Shown piece after piece: positions 32,684 to 42,416 of a stretch of 45,712 nt of DNA. The notes beneath the pieces are model-generated. The model was not told where the DNA came from and searched no databases. It saw only the letters and a program-made list of their open reading frames with translations. The number at the start of each line of letters is the position of its first letter. Within the stretch, counting starts at the first letter, position 1. The DNA is taken from the NCBI GenBank assembly GCA_964636945.1, contig CAZWVH010000017.1, forward strand, positions 1 through 45,712, given 5' to 3'. The DNA is from CAZADA01 sp964636945 (GTDB lineage Bacteria; Pseudomonadota; Alphaproteobacteria; Caulobacterales; Maricaulaceae). Made by a program: the position numbers and the translations under genes.

Positions 32684-35600
32684 CTACAAGTTGGCGTTCA
32701 GGCCGATGAAGAAGAACCGTCCACGAGGACCTGTCGGTCGTGACAAGCTGCCCAGATAAGGCTCTTCTTCCAGAACATTGTTGACGCCGCCATAGATCTC
32801 AAACTGTTCATTGAGCTGAAAGTTGACGGACAGATCGTGCACGAAGGCGCCGTCATTTTCCAGTATATTGGCAAAGGTGGGATCGGTCGCTGATCCGTTG
32901 GAAATCCCGGTGAGGAGCTGGCTCGACTCATAGCGGCCTTGCCAGCCAAAGGTAAGGTCACTCAGTTCCCAATCGGCGTTAAAGTTCACGATCCACTCCG
33001 GGCGCGTCGCTTCGCCCAAAACGTCAACCACGTCATCGGGCTGTGTTGGGTCACGCACTTCCTCGTCCGTTATGAACCGAGTTCCTTGGGTGTTTAAGCG
33101 CACTGCCGAGGATGCGCCGAAAACGTTTGGCGTATCAAACGAGTAATCAACCCGCCAGTCGACGCCAGTGGTCTTCACTGAACCCAGATTGATGAGGCCG
33201 GAGCGGAAGTCAGTGATAAATCCGAATGTGGGATCACGATCGACGGCGTTGCAGAATTGGTTGTTGATGTTGGGTAGATCAACACAATTCGAGGCGATGT
33301 TGAACGCAGAAAGCGAATCGATCAGACCTTCGATTTCGATGTCATAGTAATCGGCGGTGATCACGAAACCATCGAAGAGGCCGCCGAATTCGCCTGCCGG
33401 AGCCCATACGCCGCCTACGGTCAATGTGTCAGCTGACTCCGGTTCGAGGTCTGGGTTGCCGCCAGTTGAACCTGGGATCCGCGCGGAAACAAAATTCGTC
33501 GAGTTATAGTCCTCGATATTCGGGATCAATAACGCGCAATTGGCCGCACGAAACTCGCTTCCGCCGCCGATGAAATTTGGATTACACGGATCGTCGCCAG
33601 CGCCGATGAATGCTGTGGTGATCGGCCCAAAAGCTTCGCTGATGTTTGGAATCCGCACGGTGCGCGATACCGTCGAGCGTAGTGTGAAGCTGTCGACGAA
33701 ACTCCAACGCCCGCTAATGTTCCACGTATCGGTTTCCTCGTACGAGTCGTACTCGGAGTAACGATAGGCGCCGCTGACTTCCACTTGTTCTGCGAAAGGC
33801 AGATCGCGAACGATGGGAACCCTCAACTCACCAAACAGCTCTGAGACTTCATACCGTCCATCCAATGGATTGGTCGGGCCGCCATTCGAATTGATGGAGC
33901 CGAAAGTGAGGCCCGCGCGAACAATCGGATCTGGGGAAAATCTGGACACTTCTTCGCGGTATTCATAACCCACCGCATAGTCGATTGGGCCCGCGGGAAG
34001 TGAGAAGATCAGCGATGAATCGCCCGCCAATGTGGCGAGGAAATCGCGCTGTTCGATGTCGTTCTTTGACGTGGTCTCCTGAAAGATGAAGTCAGCCGCT
34101 TCCTGGCTGATTGAGTTGGCCCCAAATAGATTGACCGGCACACATTGGCCCTCGCCGGGGATAAAGGTGGAGATTTGGAAATTTGAGTTTTGCGCGGGAA
34201 ATGTTGAGGCGGGCGGAACAGCCGCGTTCGGATCGATGTCGGACCGACAGACAATTTCGCCGGACTCCGGATCAACCACTGCGTCGATCGCCGCAAAATA
34301 CCGATCCTCAATTCGCGCCCGTGACGTGATGTCAGCGTCGGTGCGTCCATAGTTGTAGGACAGCTCATAGTTCATGTTGAACTGCTCAATTGTCCCTTGA
34401 ATACCGCCAACAATCCGGAAGGATTGACGACGCGCGAGCGGATTTGACCGCGTAGTGGTATCCAAAACGTCGCGCGACATGGCGATGATGGGGTCGATCC
34501 CTTCGCCCTGCAATTGTGAAATCTGCGCCGCCAACGCATCGGGAATGAAAGCATTGTCCAACGCAATTGGGATGTCGTCGTTAAACCCGTTCACTTGGTT
34601 GGTTTCGGTGGTGCGGGTTGTGACAAACTTGGCATCGATGAACGCTTCAATGCTCGGTGTGATTTCGTAAGTTGAACGTCCTTGGAACAACACGCGGTTG
34701 GTGTCTGGCAACAGCTGCTCATCATCCGGCTCAGCCGAAACGCCGTCGCCCCCGCTCGCAAAGAATGGTTCCAGATAGATATCGCCAGGGACGTAAGGCC
34801 TGAGCGTGCCATTGTCGAAAATCTGACATCTTGGAATTCCATTTCCGATGATGTCACACCCTGGTTGTCCACCGCTGAGGACAACTTCAACGAACGCGCT
34901 TGAGAAGCCGTCGGTATTGCCATCACCGAGCGCAATGATCCCTGATGCACTGGAAATTGGCAGGCGGAGATCTGGAATCCAGACATTGTCAAAACCACCG
35001 TTGTCCGAATCCGGAATTCCAGTTGCGTCGGGGTTGTTCGGTGACAAAAATGATCGGCCGAACCCGGCAAAATCGCGCTCGCCCGCATCGATCCCGTCGG
35101 TTTGTTGGTGCTCGACGGCGAACACGACTGAACCGCGCCCGTCGGCGGTCTCAAAGCCATTGGCGAAGGACACGAAAAACTCGCCCGCATCGCCATTGTC
35201 AGAAATGCCCGCCTGACCGCGGAACTCCATGCCGTCAAAATCACTGCCGTCGCGCATGATGAAGTTGACCACCCCGGACACGGCGTCCGCGCCATAAATT
35301 GACGATGCGCCACCGGTTAGGACTTCGACCCGATCGAGTAGGGCGGTGGAAATGTTGTTCACGTCGACAGCGGCTGTGCCCTCAATTCCCGCGACATGCC
35401 GGCGACCGTCTTCGAGCACGAGCGTGCGCTGGGTGCCAAGGCCGCGAAGGTCCAACAGACTGGCGCCCAAGGGCGTTCCGTTAAAAGCCGAAAAGGACGA
35501 GGGCAACGACGATTGCAATTGCGGGGACTCGCGTAAGAGCGCGCCGATATCCACCTCGCCAGAATCACGAATTTCATCGCCGCCGAGCGACACCACGGGT

Positions 35601-35794
35601 CCGGCCGAATTCAACGTACTATCGACGGCCAAACGCGAGCCGGTCACAACGACGCGTTCGCTCGCTTCTTCTTGCCCGCTTTCTTCTGCCGACTCGTCTT
35701 GCGCGACTGCAGCGGAAGCCGCGGCCAGCGCCAATACGCTTGCTGCGGCGGCCAATGCCCTGAGGCTTAGCTTTTGATCCACATTCTGTCCCAT
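32684..35794 (-). CDS. TonB-dependent outer-membrane receptor
   Basis: A 1036-residue outer-membrane receptor for active uptake energised by TonB. A signal peptide is visible (residues 1-31, SAAVAQ). Then come a TonB-box-like ERVVVTGSR, the plug domain (about 45-170, with LLRESPQLQSSLP, LLDLRGLGTQRTLVLEDGRRHV and DRVEVLTGGASSIYGADAVSGVVNFIMR) and a large 22-strand-type barrel ending in FFFIGLNANL. Large loops with Asn/Asp are typical of caulobacterial receptors for sugars or peptides. The substrate is unknown. An AGAAGGGA lies about 8 bases before the ATG. The gene is monocistronic, with its own terminator. Confidence 0.93.
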   Translation of the reverse strand: MGQNVDQKLSLRALAAAASVLALAAASAAVAQDESAEESGQEEASERVVVTGSRLAVDSTLNSAGPVVSLGGDEIRDSGEVDIGALLRESPQLQSSLPSSFSAFNGTPLGASLLDLRGLGTQRTLVLEDGRRHVAGIEGTAAVDVNNISTALLDRVEVLTGGASSIYGADAVSGVVNFIMRDGSDFDGMEFRGQAGISDNGDAGEFFVSFANGFETADGRGSVVFAVEHQQTDGIDAGERDFAGFGRSFLSPNNPDATGIPDSDNGGFDNVWIPDLRLPISSASGIIALGDGNTDGFSSAFVEVVLSGGQPGCDIIGNGIPRCQIFDNGTLRPYVPGDIYLEPFFASGGDGVSAEPDDEQLLPDTNRVLFQGRSTYEITPSIEAFIDAKFVTTRTTETNQVNGFNDDIPIALDNAFIPDALAAQISQLQGEGIDPIIAMSRDVLDTTTRSNPLARRQSFRIVGGIQGTIEQFNMNYELSYNYGRTDADITSRARIEDRYFAAIDAVVDPESGEIVCRSDIDPNAAVPPASTFPAQNSNFQISTFIPGEGQCVPVNLFGANSISQEAADFIFQETTSKNDIEQRDFLATLAGDSSLIFSLPAGPIDYAVGYEYREEVSRFSPDPIVRAGLTFGSINSNGGPTNPLDGRYEVSELFGELRVPIVRDLPFAEQVEVSGAYRYSEYDSYEETDTWNISGRWSFVDSFTLRSTVSRTVRIPNISEAFGPITTAFIGAGDDPCNPNFIGGGSEFRAANCALLIPNIEDYNSTNFVSARIPGSTGGNPDLEPESADTLTVGGVWAPAGEFGGLFDGFVITADYYDIEIEGLIDSLSAFNIASNCVDLPNINNQFCNAVDRDPTFGFITDFRSGLINLGSVKTTGVDWRVDYSFDTPNVFGASSAVRLNTQGTRFITDEEVRDPTQPDDVVDVLGEATRPEWIVNFNADWELSDLTFGWQGRYESSQLLTGISNGSATDPTFANILENDGAFVHDLSVNFQLNEQFEIYGGVNNVLEEEPYLGSLSRPTGPRGRFFFIGLNANL

Positions 35795-36277
35795 TTATCG
35801 GTCCCTTCTTATTTATCGCGCCGCCCCGGTTCGCCGGGCGAGCGCACCCCCAACTTCAAGAAACGGTAATCTTGACGTCATGAATTAGTAATTTAACGGT
35901 AAGGGTCTTATTGCGCGCAAGGGCTTCGCGCCAATTGTTGCGCTCGCGAAACAGATACGCGAAACTTGTTGTATTCTTGTCACATAAGCGCGGATGGAAT
36001 TGGTTAGCGTTCTTTTGTCGCCGATCGCAAAATAGTGAGCATGATCTTGCCGAACATTGACGCCGGGCCGTTATGATCTTGCTTTGCAGGCTCAGAATTG
36101 CCCCAGAATTGTCCTGGGTATCTATTCACCTGGACTGGGCCCCAATCCACAATGGGGGAACCAGTGCACATTAAATCTGGGAGTTTCCTCAACTCAAACT
36201 CAGGACGCGATGGCGCTTGGGATGCACCCGTGTCGACATCGGCCCAATGACTAACTCTATGGCCGCAAAGTTGTGGC
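35795..36277. other. Intergenic region upstream of the TonB receptor
   Basis: About 483 bases without a gene I can support. It contains the receptor promoter on the minus strand and the 3' end of the exporter operon. An A+T-rich stretch around 35880-35905 is a plausible promoter area. Short open frames on both strands lack family features. Confidence 0.45.
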
Positions 36278-37444
36278 CTAATTCACGGCCAACAGGGGCG
36301 TATTGGCTGCGCGCAGAGCGGGTATAAAGCCGCCCAAAACTCCGACAATCGCAGCAAGTACGACGCCGCTCATCACCAGGTGCGGTTCCAGCGATAGGGT
36401 AAAGACCACTTGGGTAAAGCCGCTGCCCAAGGTTGAGGCGCTCAAGCCATTTAGCAAAAAGTAAGCGCCAAGCGCACCGAGAGCGCCCCCGATCACCGAA
36501 AGCAACAGGGCTTCAATCATGGTGGCGATGAATGCGGCGAAGCCCGAATACCCAATCGCGCGAAGCGTGGCGGTCTCGCGTGTGCGCGATTCAACGGAAA
36601 AATACATCGTGTTCCAGGCGCCAGCGAAAGCGCCGATGGCCATTGTGATACCCAGCGCCCAACCCACGTAAGACAGGTAACGCAATTGATTACCCTGCTC
36701 GGCGAAGAATTCGGCTTCAGTCTGCACATCAAGCTGCAAGCGCGGATCATTGTCGACAAATTGCTCGAAAGCATCGAAGCGATCGGAACCTTCCAAGCGC
36801 GCACGGATACTCTGATATGATGTTCCGCGTTGGTAGAGGTTTTGAATCACGCCCACATCGGCCCAAAGTTCGGACTCAAACACACTGCCATTCATGGAAA
36901 ATACACCGACAACGGTCCACGAATTTGTGCCGAGCCGAATGGTTTGACCAGGTTCGAAACCAGCAAATTCGCGCAGAACCGCTTCCCCCACGACCAATTC
37001 ATTGGTGCCAGGGTTAAACATGCGACCGTCCACCATCGTGATGTTGTCGCGCACCTGATCGGCCAACTCGCCCACGCCGCGTAGCGGCAAGTTGGCCTTG
37101 GTTTGGCTGGAGCGTTTGACGCCATCGACAATCACGTAGGATTCTGCCGAAACGAGTGGTCGTCCATTCGGATCGCGCGCCACACCAGGCGCCTCTTCCA
37201 CAATCCGGACCTGTTCGCGCAAGACAGTTGAGTTGAGTTCCGCGCCCGCGCCCGACCGCAGCAAGACCGCCACGTCGTCAGAGCCGCTCTTGGTCAAGGT
37301 GGAAGCGAATCCCGCGCTCATCGCTAGAAACCCGAGCAGGACGCCGACAGCCAGCGCGACCGATAGGACAGTCGCCAGGGACATCCAAAACCGCTGTGGG
37401 ATGGTTCCCAATGTGAGCCCGGTGACAGCCATTATCTGTTTCAT
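36278..37444 (-). CDS. ABC transporter permease, FtsX/MacB type (second)
   Basis: A 388-residue inner-membrane permease. There is one N-terminal helix (FWMSLATVLSVALAVGVLLGFLAM), a large periplasmic domain (about 50-265), then three helices near the C-terminus (GWALGITMAIGAFAGAWNTMYF, FIATMIEALLLSVIGGALGALGAY, and a final helix ending GGFIPALRAANTPL). The coupling segment RTRETATLRAIGYS is typical of FtsX-like permeases. It is the last gene of the exporter operon, 4 bases after the other permease. The two permeases presumably form a heterodimer. Confidence 0.9.
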   Translation of the reverse strand: MKQIMAVTGLTLGTIPQRFWMSLATVLSVALAVGVLLGFLAMSAGFASTLTKSGSDDVAVLLRSGAGAELNSTVLREQVRIVEEAPGVARDPNGRPLVSAESYVIVDGVKRSSQTKANLPLRGVGELADQVRDNITMVDGRMFNPGTNELVVGEAVLREFAGFEPGQTIRLGTNSWTVVGVFSMNGSVFESELWADVGVIQNLYQRGTSYQSIRARLEGSDRFDAFEQFVDNDPRLQLDVQTEAEFFAEQGNQLRYLSYVGWALGITMAIGAFAGAWNTMYFSVESRTRETATLRAIGYSGFAAFIATMIEALLLSVIGGALGALGAYFLLNGLSASTLGSGFTQVVFTLSLEPHLVMSGVVLAAIVGVLGGFIPALRAANTPLLAVN

Positions 37445-37448
37445 GGCG

Positions 37449-38606
37449 CTACTCCTTGCCCAAAGCGGTGACGATGTTGGTGCGCATAGCGTTGATCGCG
37501 GGGACCAGGCCAGTGATCAGGCCCAGGGTCACCATAATGGCGAGGGCGAGCAATGCGATATCACCGGTCAATGCAAGGCCAGGCAAGAAGCCGCCCACAA
37601 CCTGCGCCGCACCCGCCACAGCGAGCGCCGCAAGACCTAATCCGATTAAACCACCAAGTATGCTGAGCAACAGCGACTCGCCGAGCACCAAGCGAAATAT
37701 GCGCGGCGCGGGAAAGCCAAGTGTTTTCATGACGGCGATTTCTTTGGTGCGCTCGCGGATCGCCATCACCATGGTGGTGCCGACAATCACCAAAATCGTG
37801 AAAAAGGCTGCGCCAACGACACCTGTAATGATCAGCCGGATATTGCCGATTTGCTGGACGAAAGCGGCATTGAACGCAGCTTCGGTTGTGGTTTCAGTTT
37901 CGGCGCTCGAATTGGCGAACAGACCATCGATGCGATCAATGACCTGTTGGTTCACATCCGGACTTTCTGTGGTGACGATCATCCACCCAACTTGATCAGC
38001 GCCAAAGGCGCGTGATTCATCGAAAAAATCATAGTTGATCAAAGCATAATTAGTGGGAGTTTGGGCGTCTTCGCCTTCAAATATGGCGTCGATTTGAACT
38101 TGGTAGGTGTACGTACCGTCAATATTCTGCCAAATGTTTGAATTAAGGGGTATAGAGTCGCCGATGCTCCAATCGTATTGATCGGCCAAGGCCCGACCAA
38201 CCACAACTGTAGTGCGATTATTGAGGGCGGCTTGCTTTTGATTCTCAGGCATGACCAGTTCTGGATAGGCATCGAAATAGCTTTCCAAATCCACAGCGAA
38301 AGTCTGCACAAAATTGCGAGGATCTTGGTAGTATCCGCCAAACCAGCTGGCAAAGGTCAATCCACTCACACCTTCGACCGAGCGCACTCGATTGACATAG
38401 GCGTACGGCAGAGACACGGTAAAGTTAATTTTATTGACCGTAATCAACCGATTTGCCGCGGCCAAATCGGCGCCCGCATTAAAGACTTTCTCCACACTCG
38501 CCAGCACCCCAAAGATCAAGAATGCAATCAGGATCGAGATCACCATCAGCGTGGTGCGCAAGCCTTTACGAAACAGATTGTGGCGAATGAGGAAGAAATC
38601 ACTCAT
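37449..38606 (-). CDS. ABC transporter permease, FtsX/MacB type (first)
   Basis: A 385-residue permease with the same architecture as its neighbour: N-terminal helix (LRTTLMVISILIAFLIFGVLA), periplasmic domain to about 265, then three helices (IITGVVGAAFFTILVIVGTTMVMA, LLLSILGGLIGLGLAALAVAG and LLALAIMVTLGLITGLVPA). The coupling motif is IRERTKEIAVMKTLGFP, clearly of the MacB/LolC kind. Its ATG overlaps the ATPase stop by 4 bases, so stoichiometry is probably set by coupling. The cargo is not evident; drugs, lipids or glycolipids are all known for such systems. Confidence 0.91.
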   Translation of the reverse strand: MSDFFLIRHNLFRKGLRTTLMVISILIAFLIFGVLASVEKVFNAGADLAAANRLITVNKINFTVSLPYAYVNRVRSVEGVSGLTFASWFGGYYQDPRNFVQTFAVDLESYFDAYPELVMPENQKQAALNNRTTVVVGRALADQYDWSIGDSIPLNSNIWQNIDGTYTYQVQIDAIFEGEDAQTPTNYALINYDFFDESRAFGADQVGWMIVTTESPDVNQQVIDRIDGLFANSSAETETTTEAAFNAAFVQQIGNIRLIITGVVGAAFFTILVIVGTTMVMAIRERTKEIAVMKTLGFPAPRIFRLVLGESLLLSILGGLIGLGLAALAVAGAAQVVGGFLPGLALTGDIALLALAIMVTLGLITGLVPAINAMRTNIVTALGKE

Positions 38607-39301
38607 CCCAGGGCCTCCTTGGCCACGAAGCGCCCTTTATCCAAGTGCAGTTCTTCCTTGGCGAATTTCGCTGCCGCGGGATCGTGAGTGACCATGATGA
38701 TGGTCTTTCCCAATTCATTGTTGAGCAATTGAAGCGTTTTGAGAATTTCATCGGCGGTGTCGCGATCAAGATCGCCGGTCGGTTCATCGCACAGCATCAC
38801 TTTGGGGTCCGCGACAAGCGCGCGCGCGATTGCCACCCGTTGTTGTTGTCCGCCAGACAATTGGCGCGGCTTGTGTCGCGCGCGATCGGCCAGACCCACA
38901 ATATCCAGCACGGTCTCCACGCGCTTCTTGCGTTCCTTGCCCGACAGTTTGGTCAACAACAGCGGCAATTCCACATTGCGCGCCGAACTCAGGCTGGGCA
39001 TCAAATTATAGAATTGGAAAATGAAGCCCACATTTGCAGATCGCCAATGAGAGAGTTTTCCTTGGCTCATGCGATCAATGCGTTGACCGCCTTCAAATTG
39101 AATTTCGCCAGAGGTGGGCTTGTCGATGCCGCCGAGCAGATTGAGCAAGGTTGACTTTCCCGATCCGGATGGTCCCATCACGGCAATAAATGCGCCGTGG
39201 GGAATGTCCATGGTCAGATCGTCAAACACGCTGATGGTTTCGCCGCCGCGCGAGTAACGTTTGGCCACGTTTTCCAAATGAAACAAAGCGGTGCTCGTCA
39301 T
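38603..39301 (-). CDS. ABC transporter ATPase, MacB/LolD type
   Basis: A 232-residue ATPase powering the two permeases. Walker A is GPSGSGKSTLLNLLGG, the signature LSGGQQQRVAIARAL, Walker B VMLCDEPTGDLD, and the switch histidine lies in IMVTHDPAAAKFA. The insertion FIFQFYNLMPSLSSARNVELP is typical of the MacB/LolD/FtsE branch. It begins 3 bases after the adaptor gene ends and overlaps the first permease. Confidence 0.94.
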   Translation of the reverse strand: MTSTALFHLENVAKRYSRGGETISVFDDLTMDIPHGAFIAVMGPSGSGKSTLLNLLGGIDKPTSGEIQFEGGQRIDRMSQGKLSHWRSANVGFIFQFYNLMPSLSSARNVELPLLLTKLSGKERKKRVETVLDIVGLADRARHKPRQLSGGQQQRVAIARALVADPKVMLCDEPTGDLDRDTADEILKTLQLLNNELGKTIIMVTHDPAAAKFAKEELHLDKGRFVAKEALG

Positions 39302-39304
39302 GGC

Positions 39305-40357
39305 TTAATCGTCTCCATTGCGTGCTTCGGTGAAGGTCACTTTCGCCGCCATGTCTGGAAGAATGCGCGGATCCAGCTGCTCGAAGGCCACGCGCACTTG
39401 AATTGTGCCGCGGCTGCGGTCAGCGGTGGGAATGATGGCGGCCACGCGAGCGGGAATGCGCCAGTCGGGATAAGCGTCCAAAATCGCTTCGGCCTTCTGA
39501 CCAGGAAAGATCCGACCGATCGATCCCTCATTGACATCCACTTCAATCTCAAGGGAATCCATATCGACGAGTGTGTAGATGCCGGTGCGGGTGAAACCTC
39601 CACCTGCCGAAGTGGGCGAGACGATCTCGCCGGCTTGGGCATTTTTATCGATCACGACGCCGGAAAAAGGTGCGCGCACCAAATGTCGCTCCACAAGATC
39701 TTGGCGGCTCGCCACATCAAGTTGTGCGGCGGCGGCGTCAGCTACGGCGCGATCAATCTGGGCCACCAAACCGTCGACTTGAGCGGCGACCTCTGTGGCG
39801 CGCGCGTCTGCAGTGACATTGGCCGCCAACAGGCGCTCTTCGCGCGCCAGCACGCGCCTGGCTTCGGTCAATTGCGCTTCAATGGCTTTGATCCCAGCTT
39901 GCGCCGATCGTACTCTGGCTTTTGCTAATTCCAGATCAATCCGCGCCCGAGCGTCGTCGAGCTTCGCCAGTATTTGACCTTCCTCGACCTCGTCGCCTTC
40001 CTCATTGAGAATTTCCATGATCCGACCAGTAATGTCGGAGGATACCGTAGCTTGGCGGCGCGCAGTCACATAGCCAGACGCCACCAAACTCCCAGCGGGG
40101 CGACGCGTGGCGGTGGGTGTCGTCGGTTCGGGCGTTGGTTGGGTGGATTGTGCGGCCGGCGCGGTTTGTACTGATGCAGTCGCATCCGGTTGAGAACGCG
40201 CATTGGTCCAGAACCAGACACCGCCGCCCGCCAGAGCTGCGACGAGAATCAACGCCGTGGCGAACACGCCAAAACCCACGCCTTGTGTCGTGGCGTTAGC
40301 ATCATCACGATCGATCGCCAAAGATTTGAGTTTGGACGCTGTATCGTCGTCGGCCAT
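39305..40357 (-). CDS. Periplasmic adaptor (HlyD/MacA family)
   Basis: A 350-residue membrane-fusion protein linking the ABC exporter to an outer-membrane channel. A short cytoplasmic tail is followed by one helix (FGVFATALILVAALAGGGVWFW), then a Pro/Thr-rich linker, lipoyl and hairpin domains (ASGYVTARRQATVSSDITGRI and a long coiled coil), and a beta-barrel part (APFSGVVIDKNAQAGEIVSP, MDSLEIEVDVNEGSIGRI). ATG 40357 has GAGGGG about 11 bases upstream; a longer frame to 40459 looks non-coding. It is the first gene of the operon adaptor-ATPase-permease-permease. No TolC-like gene is adjacent. Confidence 0.9.
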   Translation of the reverse strand: MADDDTASKLKSLAIDRDDANATTQGVGFGVFATALILVAALAGGGVWFWTNARSQPDATASVQTAPAAQSTQPTPEPTTPTATRRPAGSLVASGYVTARRQATVSSDITGRIMEILNEEGDEVEEGQILAKLDDARARIDLELAKARVRSAQAGIKAIEAQLTEARRVLAREERLLAANVTADARATEVAAQVDGLVAQIDRAVADAAAAQLDVASRQDLVERHLVRAPFSGVVIDKNAQAGEIVSPTSAGGGFTRTGIYTLVDMDSLEIEVDVNEGSIGRIFPGQKAEAILDAYPDWRIPARVAAIIPTADRSRGTIQVRVAFEQLDPRILPDMAAKVTFTEARNGDD

Positions 40358-40630
40358 GACGCAAGAACCCCTCGATGCATCTTTACCATCAGTGTGTTGC
40401 GATAGCCATTGCTGTTTTGTCCAGTCCCAATACGCTTCTTCGCGCGTTCTCGACCACAAATGTGCTGGCTGAGCTCACGGCGGAAGCGGCCCAAGATCAA
40501 CCGGTGGTCGGCAAATGCGGCATTATCAGTGGCTGGTGGTTGCGACGTCGCCGGCGATTGCGTTTGGATCGCCTCACGAACATCGCTATGGATTGCCTCA
40601 ATTTTCAAAGTGAGGAGCGAGGGTCGGGTG

Positions 40631-41887
40631 GTGACTGATGTACAGGCGGGCAGGGATGCAGCCGTGGAGTTGCTCGAGCGCGCCGTGGCCGGTGACCAGG
40701 GCGCCTTTGAGATCGATGCCAATTCAGCAAAGCGCATCCACCAAGTGGTGGTGTTTGGCAGCCGGCGTGACGCACAACTCCGAAAAGTGCTCGATCCGCA
40801 GGCGTTGCGCGCGCCCTTGCGCGGATTGTTTACGCACAATCGCAGTTTGAAGACCGCATCGTTTCTGTTGAACGCTTATTTGCACTGCGTGTTTGCCGCC
40901 AGGTCGCATTGGGTGGAAACGGCCGGCGAGACATGGAGCCTGAACGGTGAAGCAGAGTCGGAACTGCTGAATGTGTGCATGGAAGATGAGCGTGAACGCG
41001 GCCAGCGTCCGGCCAACCAAGTTGGCCTGGCGAGCATCAGTCACATCAACCACGACCATAATGCATGCGCGGAATTTCTGAAGCGGTCGATCCAAGCGCA
41101 AACCGATGAGGATGACCTGCGCACCTACCAGGGCGGCGCCCATACCTATTTGCCGCCGCTGGACCTGAATTTTGAATTGGTCGGGGACTACGAGCCTGAG
41201 ATGGACGGCTTACACATCCATCAATTGCCGGACCTAGCCGCATCCAATCCCGTCATTGTGGCGGTGATGGATGGCGGATACCTCCAGAGATTCGCCGCTG
41301 AGCTTGCTGGATCGTTGGCCGCGTTTGGCCGCCAGTCGCTCCATTTTCATGTGATCAATCCCCGCGATGAGGACGAAACCTTGGTGGGCCAATTGCGAGA
41401 TCAAAATCCTCGATTGTCCATCGGATTCACCAGCGAAGCCAATGATCGGCGGCTCAAACCCTACTATGCCACATGCCGGATGATCCGTGCGCACTGGTTG
41501 TTGGAGACCATTGGCCACGACATAGTCATTCATGACGCGGACATCACCTTCCAGCAGGATCCAGCGAACATCTACGCCGGCTGGGAGGAGTTCGATGCCT
41601 CCTTCATCAAACGACGGGGGTTTCCTGCTCATGTGCCGTGGCGCACAGTGACAGCCCAAGCCATTCACTTTCGCAACAATTCCCACGGACGAGCGGCCGC
41701 GCGGATGCTGTCGCAAACATCGGGACACATGTTTGAGCGATTTGAACATCTGGGCGATACCATGTGGTGGATCGATCAGAACGCCCTGCATTTCACCTAC
41801 GAGTATTTGCGCCGTGGTCCCACAAAGTTAGGCCAGATCCCGACGCACATTTTGCGCGCCATCAACCATGCGCCCAAAAAGAATTAG
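40631..41887 (+). CDS. Putative GT-A glycosyltransferase with DxD motif
   Basis: A 418-residue cytoplasmic protein. The C-terminal half resembles nucleotide-sugar transferases of the GT8/GT77 type: FHVINPRDEDETLV, then YYATCRMIRAHWLL, and the metal-binding Asp302-Ala-Asp304 in IHDADITFQQDP, followed by MWWIDQNAL near the end. The N-terminal 180 residues match nothing I know. Acceptor and donor are unknown. GTG 40628 or 40631 follows GAGGAGCGAGGG closely; earlier in-frame starts have no such site. It is divergent from the exporter operon (273 bases between the starts), so a glycoconjugate link is possible but unproven. Confidence 0.65.
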   Translation: MTDVQAGRDAAVELLERAVAGDQGAFEIDANSAKRIHQVVVFGSRRDAQLRKVLDPQALRAPLRGLFTHNRSLKTASFLLNAYLHCVFAARSHWVETAGETWSLNGEAESELLNVCMEDERERGQRPANQVGLASISHINHDHNACAEFLKRSIQAQTDEDDLRTYQGGAHTYLPPLDLNFELVGDYEPEMDGLHIHQLPDLAASNPVIVAVMDGGYLQRFAAELAGSLAAFGRQSLHFHVINPRDEDETLVGQLRDQNPRLSIGFTSEANDRRLKPYYATCRMIRAHWLLETIGHDIVIHDADITFQQDPANIYAGWEEFDASFIKRRGFPAHVPWRTVTAQAIHFRNNSHGRAAARMLSQTSGHMFERFEHLGDTMWWIDQNALHFTYEYLRRGPTKLGQIPTHILRAINHAPKKN

Positions 41888-42239
41888 CAACCTCTTCGCT
41901 TGATCGGCATTGTCGTGACAAGCATGTTGGTGATGGCGCACGTCCCGGACTGGAACCTTCGCCAATCGCTGGAACCCAAATTGAGGAGAGTCCGCGAATG
42001 CGTTCGGCGATATCATCAACGGCTTGAGCCAGGTCATTATACTGTTCGTCAGTCAACTTGTGGATGCTGTAAAACAACGGTCCAGTGACATTCCAGTGAT
42101 AACCGTGTGTTTTGTGGTACAGTACATATGTGCTGGCCAAAGCTTTACCTAAGATGCTCGCAAGCTCTTTGCGGTTTTTCTTCGACACCGAAGTGTTCAA
42201 CGTTAGGTTTTCTGCTCGTGCTTCCAAAGCTGTGGACAT
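41862..42239 (-). pseudogene. dps: Truncated Dps-family ferritin-like protein
   Basis: The first 80 residues are clear Dps: NRKELASILGKALASTYVLYHKTHGYHWNVTGP, then FYSIHKLTDEQYNDLAQAVDDIAERIRG, holding the conserved His-Trp-Asn ferroxidase segment. After AERIRG the reading frame turns into Ser/Pro-rich sequence unlike any Dps, and it stops at 125 residues instead of about 160-170. The missing C-terminal half carries helices C-D and dodecamer contacts, and I could not find it in the other frames downstream. The tail overlaps the convergent glycosyltransferase end by 26 bases. This is either a genuine deletion or an assembly error. A longer N-terminus to 42296 is possible. Confidence 0.75.
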
Positions 42240-42416
42240 GATATTTGCGTCCCGGGTTAAAAACCTAGAAAGAGGTTCCCGTAGGTCAACCGGCAACGCC
42301 CGGGATCGTGAATACGCAACTCAGCTGTGAAACGCGCAAATTCGTCTTTCGGTTCCCCCCGTCCTGACCCCAGGGAAGATGGGCCTGCGCTTGCTCTGTT
42401 GGGCGGGCTGGTTCAG

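Noticed and set aside
34591..35313. 240-residue minus-strand frame inside the TonB receptor gene
   Set aside because: It is an alternative frame of the receptor gene without family features; the receptor frame shows plug and barrel motifs throughout.
36261..36278. Dyad GGCC-N10-GGCC at the end of the exporter operon as a terminator
   Set aside because: The stem is short with almost no loop, overlaps the stop codon and has no T-run.
41828..42037. Alternative minus-strand frame as the missing C-terminal half of Dps
   Set aside because: None of the three frames after the break shows Dps helix C-D features, so a simple one-base frameshift does not restore the protein.
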